A DNA stretch of 64,000 nucleotides from Microbulbifer sp. GL-2 (GTDB lineage Bacteria; Pseudomonadota; Gammaproteobacteria; Pseudomonadales; Cellvibrionaceae). The notes under the pieces were generated by a model. That model was given only the letters and a program-made list of their open reading frames with translations, made no database searches and was not told where the DNA came from. Shown here piece after piece: positions 37,363-46,186 of this stretch. Position numbers and translations under genes: made by a program. Each line of letters opens with the position of its first letter. Within the stretch, counting starts at the first letter, position 1. The DNA lies in assembly GCF_007183175.1 (NCBI RefSeq), contig NZ_AP019807.1:2972001-3036000 (forward strand), given 5' to 3'.

Positions 37363-37772
37363 CTCACGCATGGTCTTTTGGAGTGCAGGCTGCAGAATGG
37401 CAATTTCCAGATCGGGCTAAAACTTGGAAAATTGTTTATAACCCTAATTATGGAGAGATTCCGGCATGCATCACTGTTTTTACCAAAAGAAGAGAGCTTC
37501 ATGGTCCTGTTCAGGTAGCTCTGGATCCTCACTTTGAGCATAGCATGGGACGCGGAGCGTTAAATAATCATGGTCAGGGACACCATGATTTGCATAATTG
37601 GATTAATGAAGCATATCAATTGGCTGATATTCATACTCATGACCATTTTGTCCTTCGCGATAATGATGTTCCTGATATGGTCATTATAAAGGCTATTACT
37701 AACTTGGTTAGTTTGGGCCATATTGATGATCCTGCTTATGACGTAATTCAGCATTTACAATCTGTGACCTAG
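37350..37772 (+). CDS. Unrecognised 140-residue His-rich protein, second gene of the pair
   Basis: I do not recognise the family. The ATG has an excellent AAGGAGGTGAAG ribosome site placed inside the end of the preceding gene. The product is soluble-looking and rich in histidine: HFEHSMGRGALNNHGQGHHD near residue 65, then LHNWINEAYQLADIHTHDHF near 88. The spacing of these His and Asp residues could suit metal binding, but no standard motif is matched. The C-terminal 35 residues form an amphipathic helix-like segment ending IQHLQSVT. The tight overlap with the upstream gene argues for a functional pair. There are no transposon ends visible. Confidence 0.62.
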   Translation: MPGLTHAWSFGVQAAEWQFPDRAKTWKIVYNPNYGEIPACITVFTKRRELHGPVQVALDPHFEHSMGRGALNNHGQGHHDLHNWINEAYQLADIHTHDHFVLRDNDVPDMVIIKAITNLVSLGHIDDPAYDVIQHLQSVT

Positions 37773-38400
37773 CCACCACCCACAATGGCGTCCACAGTAT
37801 GCGTACCCGTTTAATAGCTTACTGTGGACATCGATAGATACTTCTAAGCATAGTAGTAGCTAGATTGCCAACATAAGCGAAACACGCTTGCCGTCCTGCA
37901 TAAAATATCGATACAAACCGGGAAATATCCCGGCCGACTTATGAAATGGCCCCGCCCAATCCTCAACAGACCGATTCCAACCACTAAACGCTCGCGATAT
38001 GACCGTAGACCAGCAAACTCATACAGAGGTAAAATTTATTGCCCCTAGCTTGGGCCATTAGTATGGCTATTATAGTTATCTGCCATTCATGTTGGGGTTA
38101 TTGTATTTGCAGCGTATACTGACGGATATACTTAATTGTTAGTTTTTCTTGATTTTTTTTGAAATCCAGCTTGGTTGGGCGCAAGGTTGTTTGTCCTGGG
38201 CGAACAACCTTTTTTGTTATCCTTTTGTATATTTTAGATATTTCTGGTGATACATTATCTCAGGCTATACTCATAACTTTTTTGAATGCCAATCTCCAGG
38301 GTGAAGATAACGCTTGACGAGTAATTTATGGATAATAAATAAAAAATCTACCAGTAAGTTGATAATGATATAGCCTAAAGTTTCTGATTTCTTTATCTTA
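37773..38400. other. Spacer with degraded sequence
   Basis: About 630 bases between the two-gene unit and a LysR gene read in the opposite direction. A minus-strand frame around 37855-38035 stays open for some 55 codons without a start and contains LYEFAGLRSYRERL. It could be a remnant of an old gene, but I cannot assign it. The remainder is AT-rich with no RNA gene seen. Confidence 0.4.
37791..37828 (+). terminator. 9-bp inverted repeat after the two-gene unit
   Basis: A perfect repeat TCCACAGTA / TACTGTGGA (37791-37799 and 37820-37828) with a 20-base loop, 19 bases behind the stop of the His-rich gene. No T tract follows, so it may stabilise the message end or bind a protein rather than terminate. 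Confidence 0.35.
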
Positions 38401-39273
38401 TTATGGTTTTAATTGGGCTTTTACAGCTTTTATAAAGCTCTGGACTTTGGCGGGAGGTTTCTTTGGGTAGAGGTGCATATAATGTACAGGGGTTGAGCTG
38501 GCTTCAATGACCGGTTCTAATAGGCCTTTTTTGATACTGTGCAATGCAGTAATATCTGGAATTCTAGCGATTCCTAATCCTATTTCCGCCATTTGTAAAA
38601 TATTGTGAAGTGAATTGCAGCGAATCTTTGGTGTGACTCTTATTTTACCGTTATTCCCCAGATCATATTTTATCGGAGTGCCCTGCCAATCATTGGCGAT
38701 ATGTTGCCAATAGCGTAACTCGCAAAGATCCTCTGGTAAACCGCCCTGCTTATCTATGTACGCTTTGCTCGCATAGAGACTTTCTCGAAGTACCCCCAGC
38801 TTAGATACTTTGGCTGATTGCATATCCAGGTTGCCCACACGGATTGCAAGATCTACCTGGGATGAAATTAGATCCATGGGGGCATCGTCCGCCAGCAATC
38901 GCACCCCAAGCTGTGGATGCTGTTCTACAAGCTGTGCAATTGCCGGAACAATAACTGGCTCACAGAGCGCGTGAGGTGCAGTAACCGTCAATGTGCCTGA
39001 GAGCTTTTCAGTGGTGCTTTTTAGCTCTGCCAGGGCAACGTCATAGATATCCCGGATTTCGCGACAATGTGAGTAGAACTGAGTGCCCGCTTCGGTTAAA
39101 GAAAGTGCTCGTGTGCTTCTATAGAGCAGCCTTGTATCAAGATCTCCTTCCAGCCGTGTTACTGATTGACTGATTGCCGACTTGGTACGGGCCAGTTTAT
39201 CTGCTGCAGCCGTAAAACTACGTGCCTCTACTACGGCCAGGAATACTTGCATATCCTCAAGATTAGGTTTCAT
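38401..39273 (-). CDS. LysR-type transcriptional regulator
   Basis: A 290-residue LysR regulator of the CrgA/AaeR-like group. The DNA-binding domain (residues 1-62) contains DMQVFLAVVEARSFTAAADK and ISQSVTRLEGDLDTRLLYR. The effector domain follows from LSGTLTVTAPHALCEPV to the C-terminal LKP. It is divergent from the SnoaL/hydrolase pair at 39387-40694, with a 113-base spacer that holds inverted repeats, so those genes are the probable targets. The family acts as activator or repressor in response to small molecules; the ligand is unknown. Confidence 0.9.
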   Translation of the reverse strand: MKPNLEDMQVFLAVVEARSFTAAADKLARTKSAISQSVTRLEGDLDTRLLYRSTRALSLTEAGTQFYSHCREIRDIYDVALAELKSTTEKLSGTLTVTAPHALCEPVIVPAIAQLVEQHPQLGVRLLADDAPMDLISSQVDLAIRVGNLDMQSAKVSKLGVLRESLYASKAYIDKQGGLPEDLCELRYWQHIANDWQGTPIKYDLGNNGKIRVTPKIRCNSLHNILQMAEIGLGIARIPDITALHSIKKGLLEPVIEASSTPVHYMHLYPKKPPAKVQSFIKAVKAQLKP

Positions 39274-39325
39274 TGTTTAATTTTGCTAAACAGTTATTTG
39301 ATTGAATACCTGTTTATCATAAGGT
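39274..39325. promoter_or_regulatory. Candidate LysR operator repeats
   Basis: The inverted repeat TGTTTA-N7-TAAACA lies at 39274-39292, directly beside the LysR start codon. A second symmetric element, ACCT...AGGT containing another TGTTTA, lies at 39308-39325. Both are in the spacer between divergent transcripts, where a LysR protein is expected to bind. The assignment is by position and symmetry only. Confidence 0.4.
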
Positions 39326-39386
39326 GGCAGTTGGGGCAATATGCTTGTAGACAATCAATACTTAGTTTTGTGAGGAGGAGTTTGAT

Positions 39387-39764
39387 ATGAGTAAGGTGCT
39401 AATCGAAAAAACTGTAGTAGCCAGTGAGCAATGGAAGTCATTTTTCAACCAGGGTAATGCTAAAGGTTGCGCGTCTATGTATGAAAAGGATGCCCAAATG
39501 GTGGCCAAACCATTTGGCTTGTTTCAGGGACGTGAGCAGATACAGGCTTTTTGGGAAAACCTAGTAGCCCAAGGGTTCTCGGATGTGTCCTATCTGGATA
39601 CTAAAATTGAGGCCGTAGATGATGCCTCAACTGTACTTACTAGCAATTGGAAAATGAACAACGCGCAAGGGGTGATCACGCGGGAACTCTGGATTCTGCA
39701 GGAAGACGGCACTATGCGCCTGCGTGAGGATCATTTTGAAGCTGTAGATCCAAGTGTGAAGTAA
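39387..39764 (+). CDS. SnoaL-like / DUF4440-type NTF2-fold protein
   Basis: A 125-residue single-domain protein of the NTF2/ketosteroid-isomerase superfamily. The usual features are the first helix QWKSFFNQGNAKGCASMYEK, followed by AQMVAKPFGLFQGREQIQAFW, and paired strands STVLTSNWKMNNAQGVITR and GTMRLREDHFEAV. Members may bind or isomerise small hydrophobic molecules; no catalytic assignment is made. A GGAGGAG site precedes the ATG. It is followed 12 bases later by an alpha/beta hydrolase gene, so both form one operon opposite a LysR regulator. Confidence 0.82.
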   Translation: MSKVLIEKTVVASEQWKSFFNQGNAKGCASMYEKDAQMVAKPFGLFQGREQIQAFWENLVAQGFSDVSYLDTKIEAVDDASTVLTSNWKMNNAQGVITRELWILQEDGTMRLREDHFEAVDPSVK

Positions 39765-39776
39765 AGGAATATTAAG

Positions 39777-40694
39777 ATGAATGAATACTGGAATAGTTTT
39801 ACACGAGAAAAAACAGACGAACAATACAATCCAACCCTGTGGACTCGCCGCTTGCCTACAGAGGAGTTACTACCAGCCCATGTGGCATTCACCGAGAGTC
39901 ATAGTTCCATTTATCGTCAAGAGGTAAAAGATGGATTGCAGACTGTTAACTTTGGAGAAGGAGAGTTGCTGGGTTCTATGGATGTCTTCAGGCCTGAGAA
40001 TGTACCTGAAGATGCACCCATAGTAATTTATATTCATGGAGGTTGGTGGCAATGGTTCTCAAAGGAACAGTTTTCCTTTCTAGCTGAACCTTTTAATAAA
40101 AAGGGGTTTGCCGTATACATGCCTGGATACCGTATGGCGCAGGATTGGAATAATGGCTTGCCAATGGAATCCATTGTAAAACAGATGCAGTGTGCGATGG
40201 CTACGGTACTTAATGAAGCTGAACAGAGAGGCTCGTCGGCAGTTTACCTTGTAGGACACTCGGCGGGTGGTCAGCTTGTAGCGATGCTACACCAGACCGA
40301 TTGGGAACAGTTTGGTGTTTCAAAAGTTGCACAGAGCAAATTCAAGGCTGCATTTTCCTTAGCTGGGCTTTTTGATATCCGTCCCTTGGTAAAGAGTTTT
40401 GTCAATGACACAATTAAGATGTCGATGGACTCAGCGGAGAAGGTAAGCCCACAGTTGATCCCGCTTAGAGAGGGTATAAAACTCTGTCCACTACATCTAA
40501 TCTTACCTGAGTTTGACACTCCTGAGTTTTTTCGGCAGACAAAGGAGTATCAGGAGAAACTGCTTAAGTCAGGGGTCAACTGCTCTTTTTCCCTGGCTAA
40601 TGACCGAGATCATCTTAATATTCTTGAGCGGTTGAATGATGTTGATGACAAAGTTTTAGAGTATATGCTGGAAAACATGGATTGCCATGGTTAA
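39777..40694 (+). CDS. Alpha/beta hydrolase, kynurenine-formamidase-like
   Basis: A 305-residue serine hydrolase without a signal peptide. The oxyanion loop is seen as IYIHGGWWQWFSK near residue 84, the nucleophile elbow as VGHSAGGQL with the serine near residue 162, and the histidine in NDRDHLNILE near 285. HGGWW is typical of the kynurenine formamidase / carboxylesterase group. It is 12 bases behind the SnoaL-like gene and likely shares its substrate pathway, controlled by the divergent LysR. The substrate is not known; no other tryptophan-catabolism gene is present. Confidence 0.85.
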   Translation: MNEYWNSFTREKTDEQYNPTLWTRRLPTEELLPAHVAFTESHSSIYRQEVKDGLQTVNFGEGELLGSMDVFRPENVPEDAPIVIYIHGGWWQWFSKEQFSFLAEPFNKKGFAVYMPGYRMAQDWNNGLPMESIVKQMQCAMATVLNEAEQRGSSAVYLVGHSAGGQLVAMLHQTDWEQFGVSKVAQSKFKAAFSLAGLFDIRPLVKSFVNDTIKMSMDSAEKVSPQLIPLREGIKLCPLHLILPEFDTPEFFRQTKEYQEKLLKSGVNCSFSLANDRDHLNILERLNDVDDKVLEYMLENMDCHG

Positions 40695-41994
40695 TTTCTT
40701 TTAATTGGTTTTGGAGTGACCTAACAAGGTGGTTTTAAAGCTTCGATATCTCTGAATTATTTTTAAGGGCTTAAATGCCCTTGATTCGACCACTCTAGTT
40801 TTGGGGAGTAATGATTTCCAGGATGTGATTTAAATACAACAGCCATTCAAGAAGAGAGAAATGCCTTTTGCTACGTATCAAAGCAGAAGGTTTTTCGTGA
40901 ATTTGAAACTTGTAATGCTTGTAGGCAGCAAGTAGATGGATTGAATGGGAGCCTGATTTATTGATTTAAAAATAATGATATTATTCTAGGTGGCATATTC
41001 TCAATTGACTACAAAATTCCTGTTCGAAGTTTAGCTTTGCCAGGATGAATTCAACTTGCTGAAATGGGTGGACTTAATAGTAGTAAGGCTAAAAAGGCCA
41101 AGTTAAAAAAAGTATCAAGGTGGTAGGCATGCTGAAGAGGTTTTCTGGCGTTCACTGAATAAGTTTATCAGTTATGGACCGCTAGGGGGATAGAAATGTA
41201 TATTTCAAAGATGCCGTGTAACTATTCATCTACAATAATAAATATAAATGGGTCGAATCACCACGTTCCATCTGGTTATGGGAATAAGCTTCAAATGATG
41301 ATTGAAGGGTTTATCAATATAAATTGGTATATTTGATCTGATAAATAGTACTCAGGTATGACTCAAGCGGTGAGACGTGTATCACGTTTGCTTAAGGAAG
41401 TTTTCTGTCAATCTAGATAACTTTCTTGGGTATGCTGAGTGAGTTTATTATTTTTCTGGCCTGTAACACTATATTTTTTATGAAATCCTTATTTTAAAAA
41501 TATATGTTGGTTATTGGTTTGAGGAGGATTAAAGCCTGACACTCAATAATAATTAAAATACGATCTGTTTATTGGTAATAGGTAGAGCCCCTCTTGCTCA
41601 CTAGATAGTCACTGTTAGCCGCAGGGTATAGTCGTTATAGTCTTTGGCAGCAAGAGAGATATCGCTAAGGGCCGCTTGCCGCTTTGGGTAGACCGGTCAG
41701 GGTGGCTATTCTGACGTGCCCTGAGCTGGAGGGCGAAAGTTCGAATAAGCCTTCTTATACTTACATAGCTGCTGATCAGGCTGGGCCTTTGCTGATGTTT
41801 CCAGTGCTTGCCGTCCCCCTGGTATCTGATAATCCCCTCTTTATACTGCAGGTATGATTAACCTGAATATTGGCTGGGTAACCAAAGTATATGATGCTGC
41901 AATAGGGTGTTCACCCTGCATATTTAGCTGAGCGTCTATATAAGTCTTTCAGTCTATTTATAATAGGCGCCTAATTTTCCTTCCGGAACCGATT
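40695..41994. other. 1.3-kb AT-rich region without an intact gene
   Basis: No coding frame of credible length or composition is present, and I see no RNA gene, IS end or CRISPR-type repeat. One part (41601-41750, minus strand) has higher GC and coding-like short frames, for example a peptide PKRQAALSDISLAAKDYN that runs to a stop at 41601 but is preceded by stops in the same frame. This may be the eroded C-terminal end of a former gene. The final bases precede the ABC exporter start. Confidence 0.45.
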
Positions 41995-43830
41995 ATGCCG
42001 AGACCCAAGTCCACCGTTCCATTGGATGAAGTGCATTGGGGAGCACTGAAAACCCTGTTTCCCTACTTGTTGGAATTCCGCCGTGCTGTCGCCCTGGCAA
42101 TCCTGTGTCTGATTGGGGCTAAAGTGGCTGGAGTTACTCTGCCATTTATTCTTAAGCACATTGTTGATGATCTGGATAGCGCCGGCGGCGTTGCCCAAGC
42201 TATCGCACTGCCATTGGGGCTTTTACTGGCCTATGGCGTGGTGCGGTTTTCCAGTACCTTTTTCGGTGAGTTAAGGGACACTATTTTTGGTCGTGTGACC
42301 GAGCGTGCTCAGCGCCGAGTAGGGCTGGAGGTGTTTCAACATCTACATAAGCTGGACCTGGATTTTCACCTGGATAGGCGTACTGGCGGTTTGTCCAGGG
42401 ATATCGAGCGAGGTAATAGTGGCATTGGTTTCCTGATGCGCTTTATGGTGTTCAATATCGTACCCACCCTGGTAGAGATAGCCATGGTAGCGGGGCTGCT
42501 TTGGTGGAATTACAGCGGTGCATTCGCCCTGGTGGTTTTGGTGGCGGTCATTATTTATATCGGCTTCTCCGTGGTGGCTACCGAATGGCGCACCCGCTTT
42601 GTGCGAGCACTCAATGAGGCTGAATCCCAGGCCAGTAGTCGTGCAGTGGACAGCTTGCTGAATTATGAGACTGTCAAATACTTTGCGAATGAGCGGCACG
42701 AGTCCGGTCACTACGATAAGGAGCTTGCGATATGGGAGCAGGCCCGGCGTAAGAACCGCTTGTCTCTGTTTAGTTTGAATACCGGTCAGGCACTGATCAT
42801 TGCCAGCGCCATGTGTGCCGCTATGGTGCTGGCAGCTGTTGGGGTCACTAAAGGGCAGATGACCATCGGCGACTTTGTCCTGGTCAACGCCTTTATGATG
42901 CAGATCTTTATCCCACTTAATTTCCTCGGGTTTGTCTATCGGGAAATGAAGGGGGCTCTGGCAAATATTGAGAAAATGTTCTCCCTGTTGACGGTAAAAC
43001 CTGCCGTGGCAGATCGTCCAGAAGCTCCGGAATTGCAGGTGTCCGAGGGGCGTATCGATTTTGAGCAGGTGCAGTTTGGTTACAGGGATAATCGAGAGAT
43101 ATTGCGCGGTGTGAGTTTCTCGGTGCTGCCACGTCAGAAAGTCGCCATTGTTGGTGCTAGTGGTGCCGGCAAATCCACCTTGTTTAAGTTGTTGTTTCGT
43201 TTCTACGATACTCTGGAGGGCAGTATTCGTATCGATGGCCAGGACATCCGTAAGGTAACTCAGGAGTCCCTGCGTCGGGCAATCGGTGTGGTGCCCCAGG
43301 ATGCGGTACTGTTTAACCAGTCGATTAAGGAAAATGTGCGTTACGGCCGGGTAGGGGCCACCGATAAAGACGTGATGGAGGCTATTCAACACGCTCACCT
43401 GGCGGGCTTTGTTGAGCAGTTGCCTCTGGGCATCGATACCTTAGTGGGGGAACGCGGACTGAAACTCTCTGGTGGAGAGAAACAGCGTGTGGCAATTGCT
43501 CGGGCCCTGCTCAAAAAACCACCGATTATGATTTTTGATGAGGCGACTTCTTCCCTGGATAGCCGCTCAGAGCAAAGTATTGTCGCTTCGCTGCAGGAAA
43601 TTGCCCGCGAGCAGACCACTCTGGTGATTGCTCACCGCCTGTCCACAGTCGTTGATGCGGATGTAATTCTGGTGATGGACCAGGGGCGGATTGTTGAGCA
43701 GGGCTCCCACAGCCAATTGCTGGCAACAGACGGCCATTACGCAATGCTCTGGCGCATGCAGCAGCAAGAGCGTGCAAATGAGACCGGGGTGGAGAACCAG
43801 GAGGCTCCGCAGATTACCGCGCCCACTTAG
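41995..43830 (+). CDS. ATM1-type ABC exporter, fused permease and ATPase
   Basis: A 611-residue half-transporter that would work as a homodimer in the inner membrane. Residues about 20-325 hold the six-helix exporter domain, with family marks ERAQRRVGLEVFQHLHKLDLDFH and NYETVKYFANERHE. The ATPase has Walker A GASGAGKSTLFKL, Q-loop VPQDAVLFN, signature LSGGEKQRVAIARALLK, Walker B IMIFDEATSSLD and the H-loop IAHRLST. The YFANE region matches the Atm1/HMT1 group, whose members export glutathione-linked metals or sulfur compounds. The M49-like gene follows 83 bases later in the same direction. Substrate inferred only from family. Confidence 0.9.
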   Translation: MPRPKSTVPLDEVHWGALKTLFPYLLEFRRAVALAILCLIGAKVAGVTLPFILKHIVDDLDSAGGVAQAIALPLGLLLAYGVVRFSSTFFGELRDTIFGRVTERAQRRVGLEVFQHLHKLDLDFHLDRRTGGLSRDIERGNSGIGFLMRFMVFNIVPTLVEIAMVAGLLWWNYSGAFALVVLVAVIIYIGFSVVATEWRTRFVRALNEAESQASSRAVDSLLNYETVKYFANERHESGHYDKELAIWEQARRKNRLSLFSLNTGQALIIASAMCAAMVLAAVGVTKGQMTIGDFVLVNAFMMQIFIPLNFLGFVYREMKGALANIEKMFSLLTVKPAVADRPEAPELQVSEGRIDFEQVQFGYRDNREILRGVSFSVLPRQKVAIVGASGAGKSTLFKLLFRFYDTLEGSIRIDGQDIRKVTQESLRRAIGVVPQDAVLFNQSIKENVRYGRVGATDKDVMEAIQHAHLAGFVEQLPLGIDTLVGERGLKLSGGEKQRVAIARALLKKPPIMIFDEATSSLDSRSEQSIVASLQEIAREQTTLVIAHRLSTVVDADVILVMDQGRIVEQGSHSQLLATDGHYAMLWRMQQQERANETGVENQEAPQITAPT

Positions 43831-43913
43831 ATACGTTGCTGAGGGGTGCCTTGATAATTGTGCGCAGCCCGACTAATGTGGCGCCGATACAAGATAACGA
43901 TAGGCAGAGCGAT

Positions 43914-45632
43914 ATGACCATTCCTTTTCAGTCCTCCAAGATCGCTGCCGCACTGCTGGCGATAGTACTGGTGGGCGGCTGTAGCAAAAACAAAGAGGCC
44001 GAAGAAGTCACTAAAGATGAGGCCGAGGCTCAGATTGTTGAGTCAGAGACTGTGACCCCACCCTCCGGTCAGACTGTAGAGAATGCGGATAAGCGTTTTG
44101 ATATTTATGTGCCGGTAGAGCTTACCGCCAACCTGGCAAGCCTGAGCGAAAATCAGCGTAAGATGATTGGCCTGTTGATCGATGCCAGTCAGGTTATGGA
44201 CCGTCTGTTCTGGTTGCAATCTTATGGCCCAGCACAGGTATTGCTGCCGGAAATCGAGAACAGCCGCGCGCGCAAGTTTGCCGATATTAACTATGGCCCC
44301 TGGGACCGTCTCAATGACAATAAGCCGTTTATTGTCGGCTATGGGCCCAAGCCTCTGGGCGCCAATTTCTACCCTGCTGATATGACCCGTGAGGAATTTG
44401 AGAATTGGGACCAGCCTGGTAAGGATGGCCTCTATTCTCTGGTACGTCGCGACGATGCGGGCAAGCTGGAATTGATTCCCTACAACAAGGCCTACAATGC
44501 GGACCTGAAGAAAGCTGCCGATATTCTGCGCCAGGCTGCAGCATTGGCAGAGAGCAAGGAATTTGCCCACTACCTGACCATGCGTGCCGATGCACTGCTA
44601 ACCGATAATTTCCGTCCCAGCGACATGGCCTGGATGGATATGAAGGAAAATGAGATCGATGTAGTAATTGGCCCGATTGAGAACTACGAAGACCAGATGT
44701 TCGCCTACCGCACCGCCTATGAGTCCTACGTATTGCTGAAGGATAAAGAGTGGAGCGAAAAGCTGGCCAAGTTCGCCGCGCTCCTGCCGGAGTTGCAAAA
44801 AGGCCTGCCGGTAGACGAAAAATACAAATCTGAAGAGCCGGGTACCGATTCCGACTTGAATGCTTACGATGTGCTCTTCTATGCAGGCCATAGTAATGCC
44901 GGTTCCAAGACCATCGCTATCAACCTGCCCAATGATGAAGAGGTGCAGTTGGCCAAGGGCACCCGTCGCCTGCAACTGAAAAATGCGATGCGCGCTAAGT
45001 TCGATAAGATCCTGGTGCCAATCAGTGATGTGCTGATAGCCCCGGACCAACGCGAGCACATTACCTTTCCAGCGTTCTTTGCTAACACCATGTTCCACGA
45101 AGTTGCCCACGGTCTCGGCATCAAAAAGACTGTTAACGGTGGTGCGAATGTGCGTACGGCACTGAAAGAGACTTCCTCCTCACTGGAAGAAGGCAAGGCG
45201 GATATTCTCGGCTTGTATATGGTGACCCGTCTGCACGAGAAAGGTGAGATTGAAGAAGGCGAGTTGATGGATAACTACGTTACCTTCCTCGCCGGAATCT
45301 TCCGTAGCGTACGCTTCGGTGCTGCGAGTGCACACGGTAAAGCGAATATGGTTCGGTTCAACTTCTTCAAGGAGCAAGGCGCCTTTTCCCGTGATCCTGA
45401 GACCGGGCAATACAGCGTGGATTTCGAGAAGATGCAACAGGCTATGACCAACCTGTCGCGCCTGATCCTTACTATACAGGGCGATGGCAACTATGAAGAT
45501 GCCAAAGCTTTGTTAGCCAAGCAGGGCGTGATTGGCCCTGAATTACAGGCTGACCTGGATAGACTGGCAGAAGCAAATATCCCCGTGGACGTTACTTTTA
45601 TCCAGGGGAAAGAGGTACTCGGCCTGAAATAA
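43914..45632 (+). CDS. M49-like (dipeptidyl-peptidase III type) zinc peptidase lipoprotein
   Basis: A 572-residue envelope lipoprotein: the N-terminus MTIPFQSSKIAAALLAIVLVGGC has the lipobox at residue 23. The zinc motif is FHEVAHGLG near residue 395, a pentapeptide HExxH in contrast to the HExxGH of classical DPP III. It is followed by LEEGKADILGLY with the third ligand (Glu) as in the EExx(A/R)D block of M49. The C-terminal part has FRSVRFGAASAHGKAN, also typical of that family. Upstream frames extend to 43836 but would bury the lipobox. It probably trims peptides in the periplasm. A strong terminator ends the unit. Confidence 0.83.
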   Translation: MTIPFQSSKIAAALLAIVLVGGCSKNKEAEEVTKDEAEAQIVESETVTPPSGQTVENADKRFDIYVPVELTANLASLSENQRKMIGLLIDASQVMDRLFWLQSYGPAQVLLPEIENSRARKFADINYGPWDRLNDNKPFIVGYGPKPLGANFYPADMTREEFENWDQPGKDGLYSLVRRDDAGKLELIPYNKAYNADLKKAADILRQAAALAESKEFAHYLTMRADALLTDNFRPSDMAWMDMKENEIDVVIGPIENYEDQMFAYRTAYESYVLLKDKEWSEKLAKFAALLPELQKGLPVDEKYKSEEPGTDSDLNAYDVLFYAGHSNAGSKTIAINLPNDEEVQLAKGTRRLQLKNAMRAKFDKILVPISDVLIAPDQREHITFPAFFANTMFHEVAHGLGIKKTVNGGANVRTALKETSSSLEEGKADILGLYMVTRLHEKGEIEEGELMDNYVTFLAGIFRSVRFGAASAHGKANMVRFNFFKEQGAFSRDPETGQYSVDFEKMQQAMTNLSRLILTIQGDGNYEDAKALLAKQGVIGPELQADLDRLAEANIPVDVTFIQGKEVLGLK

Positions 45633-45653
45633 CTGGGTTGAACGACTTAGTGG

Positions 45654-45682
45654 AAAAGCCCGGTATTGCCGGGCTTTTTTTT
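45654..45682 (+). terminator. Intrinsic terminator
   Basis: A 10-bp perfect stem AAAAGCCCGG / CCGGGCTTTT (45654-45663 and 45669-45678) with a five-base loop and a run of T, 21 bases behind the M49-like gene. Confidence 0.92.
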
Positions 45683-46186
45683 GATCTCAAAACAGGGGCG
45701 TGGATTTCCTTATCCACTCAGCCACTATTATTTGTTCAATTTGAAAAATTAGTCGATTGGGAATTTTTTATATTTTGTTGCCCAATTTCTAGTGTCTACG
45801 CCAAGCCTTGCGTTGAAATGTCATAAATCTTAAAAGCCCATGTAACCATTAATATTTTAGGGGAGGCTGTTGATATACCAGGGTGCTTCTCTGTTTACAT
45901 TATTATTTATATTCGATTTTCTGAAAAAATGGCGTTGTGTGGAATGTTAAAATGTTATCAGGTGGTTATATTCCAAGCATCTCCACTAAGTGGTTCTATC
46001 TTGCTTGCGCCTCTGAACCCGTTTGCTGAATGGGAGCTATACAACGTGTATATAGCGCTTAATTCATTGGTACCGGTGTACGTCAATAGTCGTAAAAATA
46101 ATTGGATTTTTTCCCTTTCATCACTGAATAATGATCGACTGTTGTGCAATTGAAATGATTCCTTATTAATGCATTGGGGAGATAAA
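45683..46186. other. AT-rich spacer
   Basis: About 500 bases between the terminator and the GST gene. Short open frames exist but have no ribosome sites and no protein-like composition. No RNA or repeat is recognised. Confidence 0.5.

Noticed and set aside
42343..43398. A 351-codon minus-strand frame opposite the ABC exporter
   Set aside because: Antisense shadow of Walker A/B-containing sequence.
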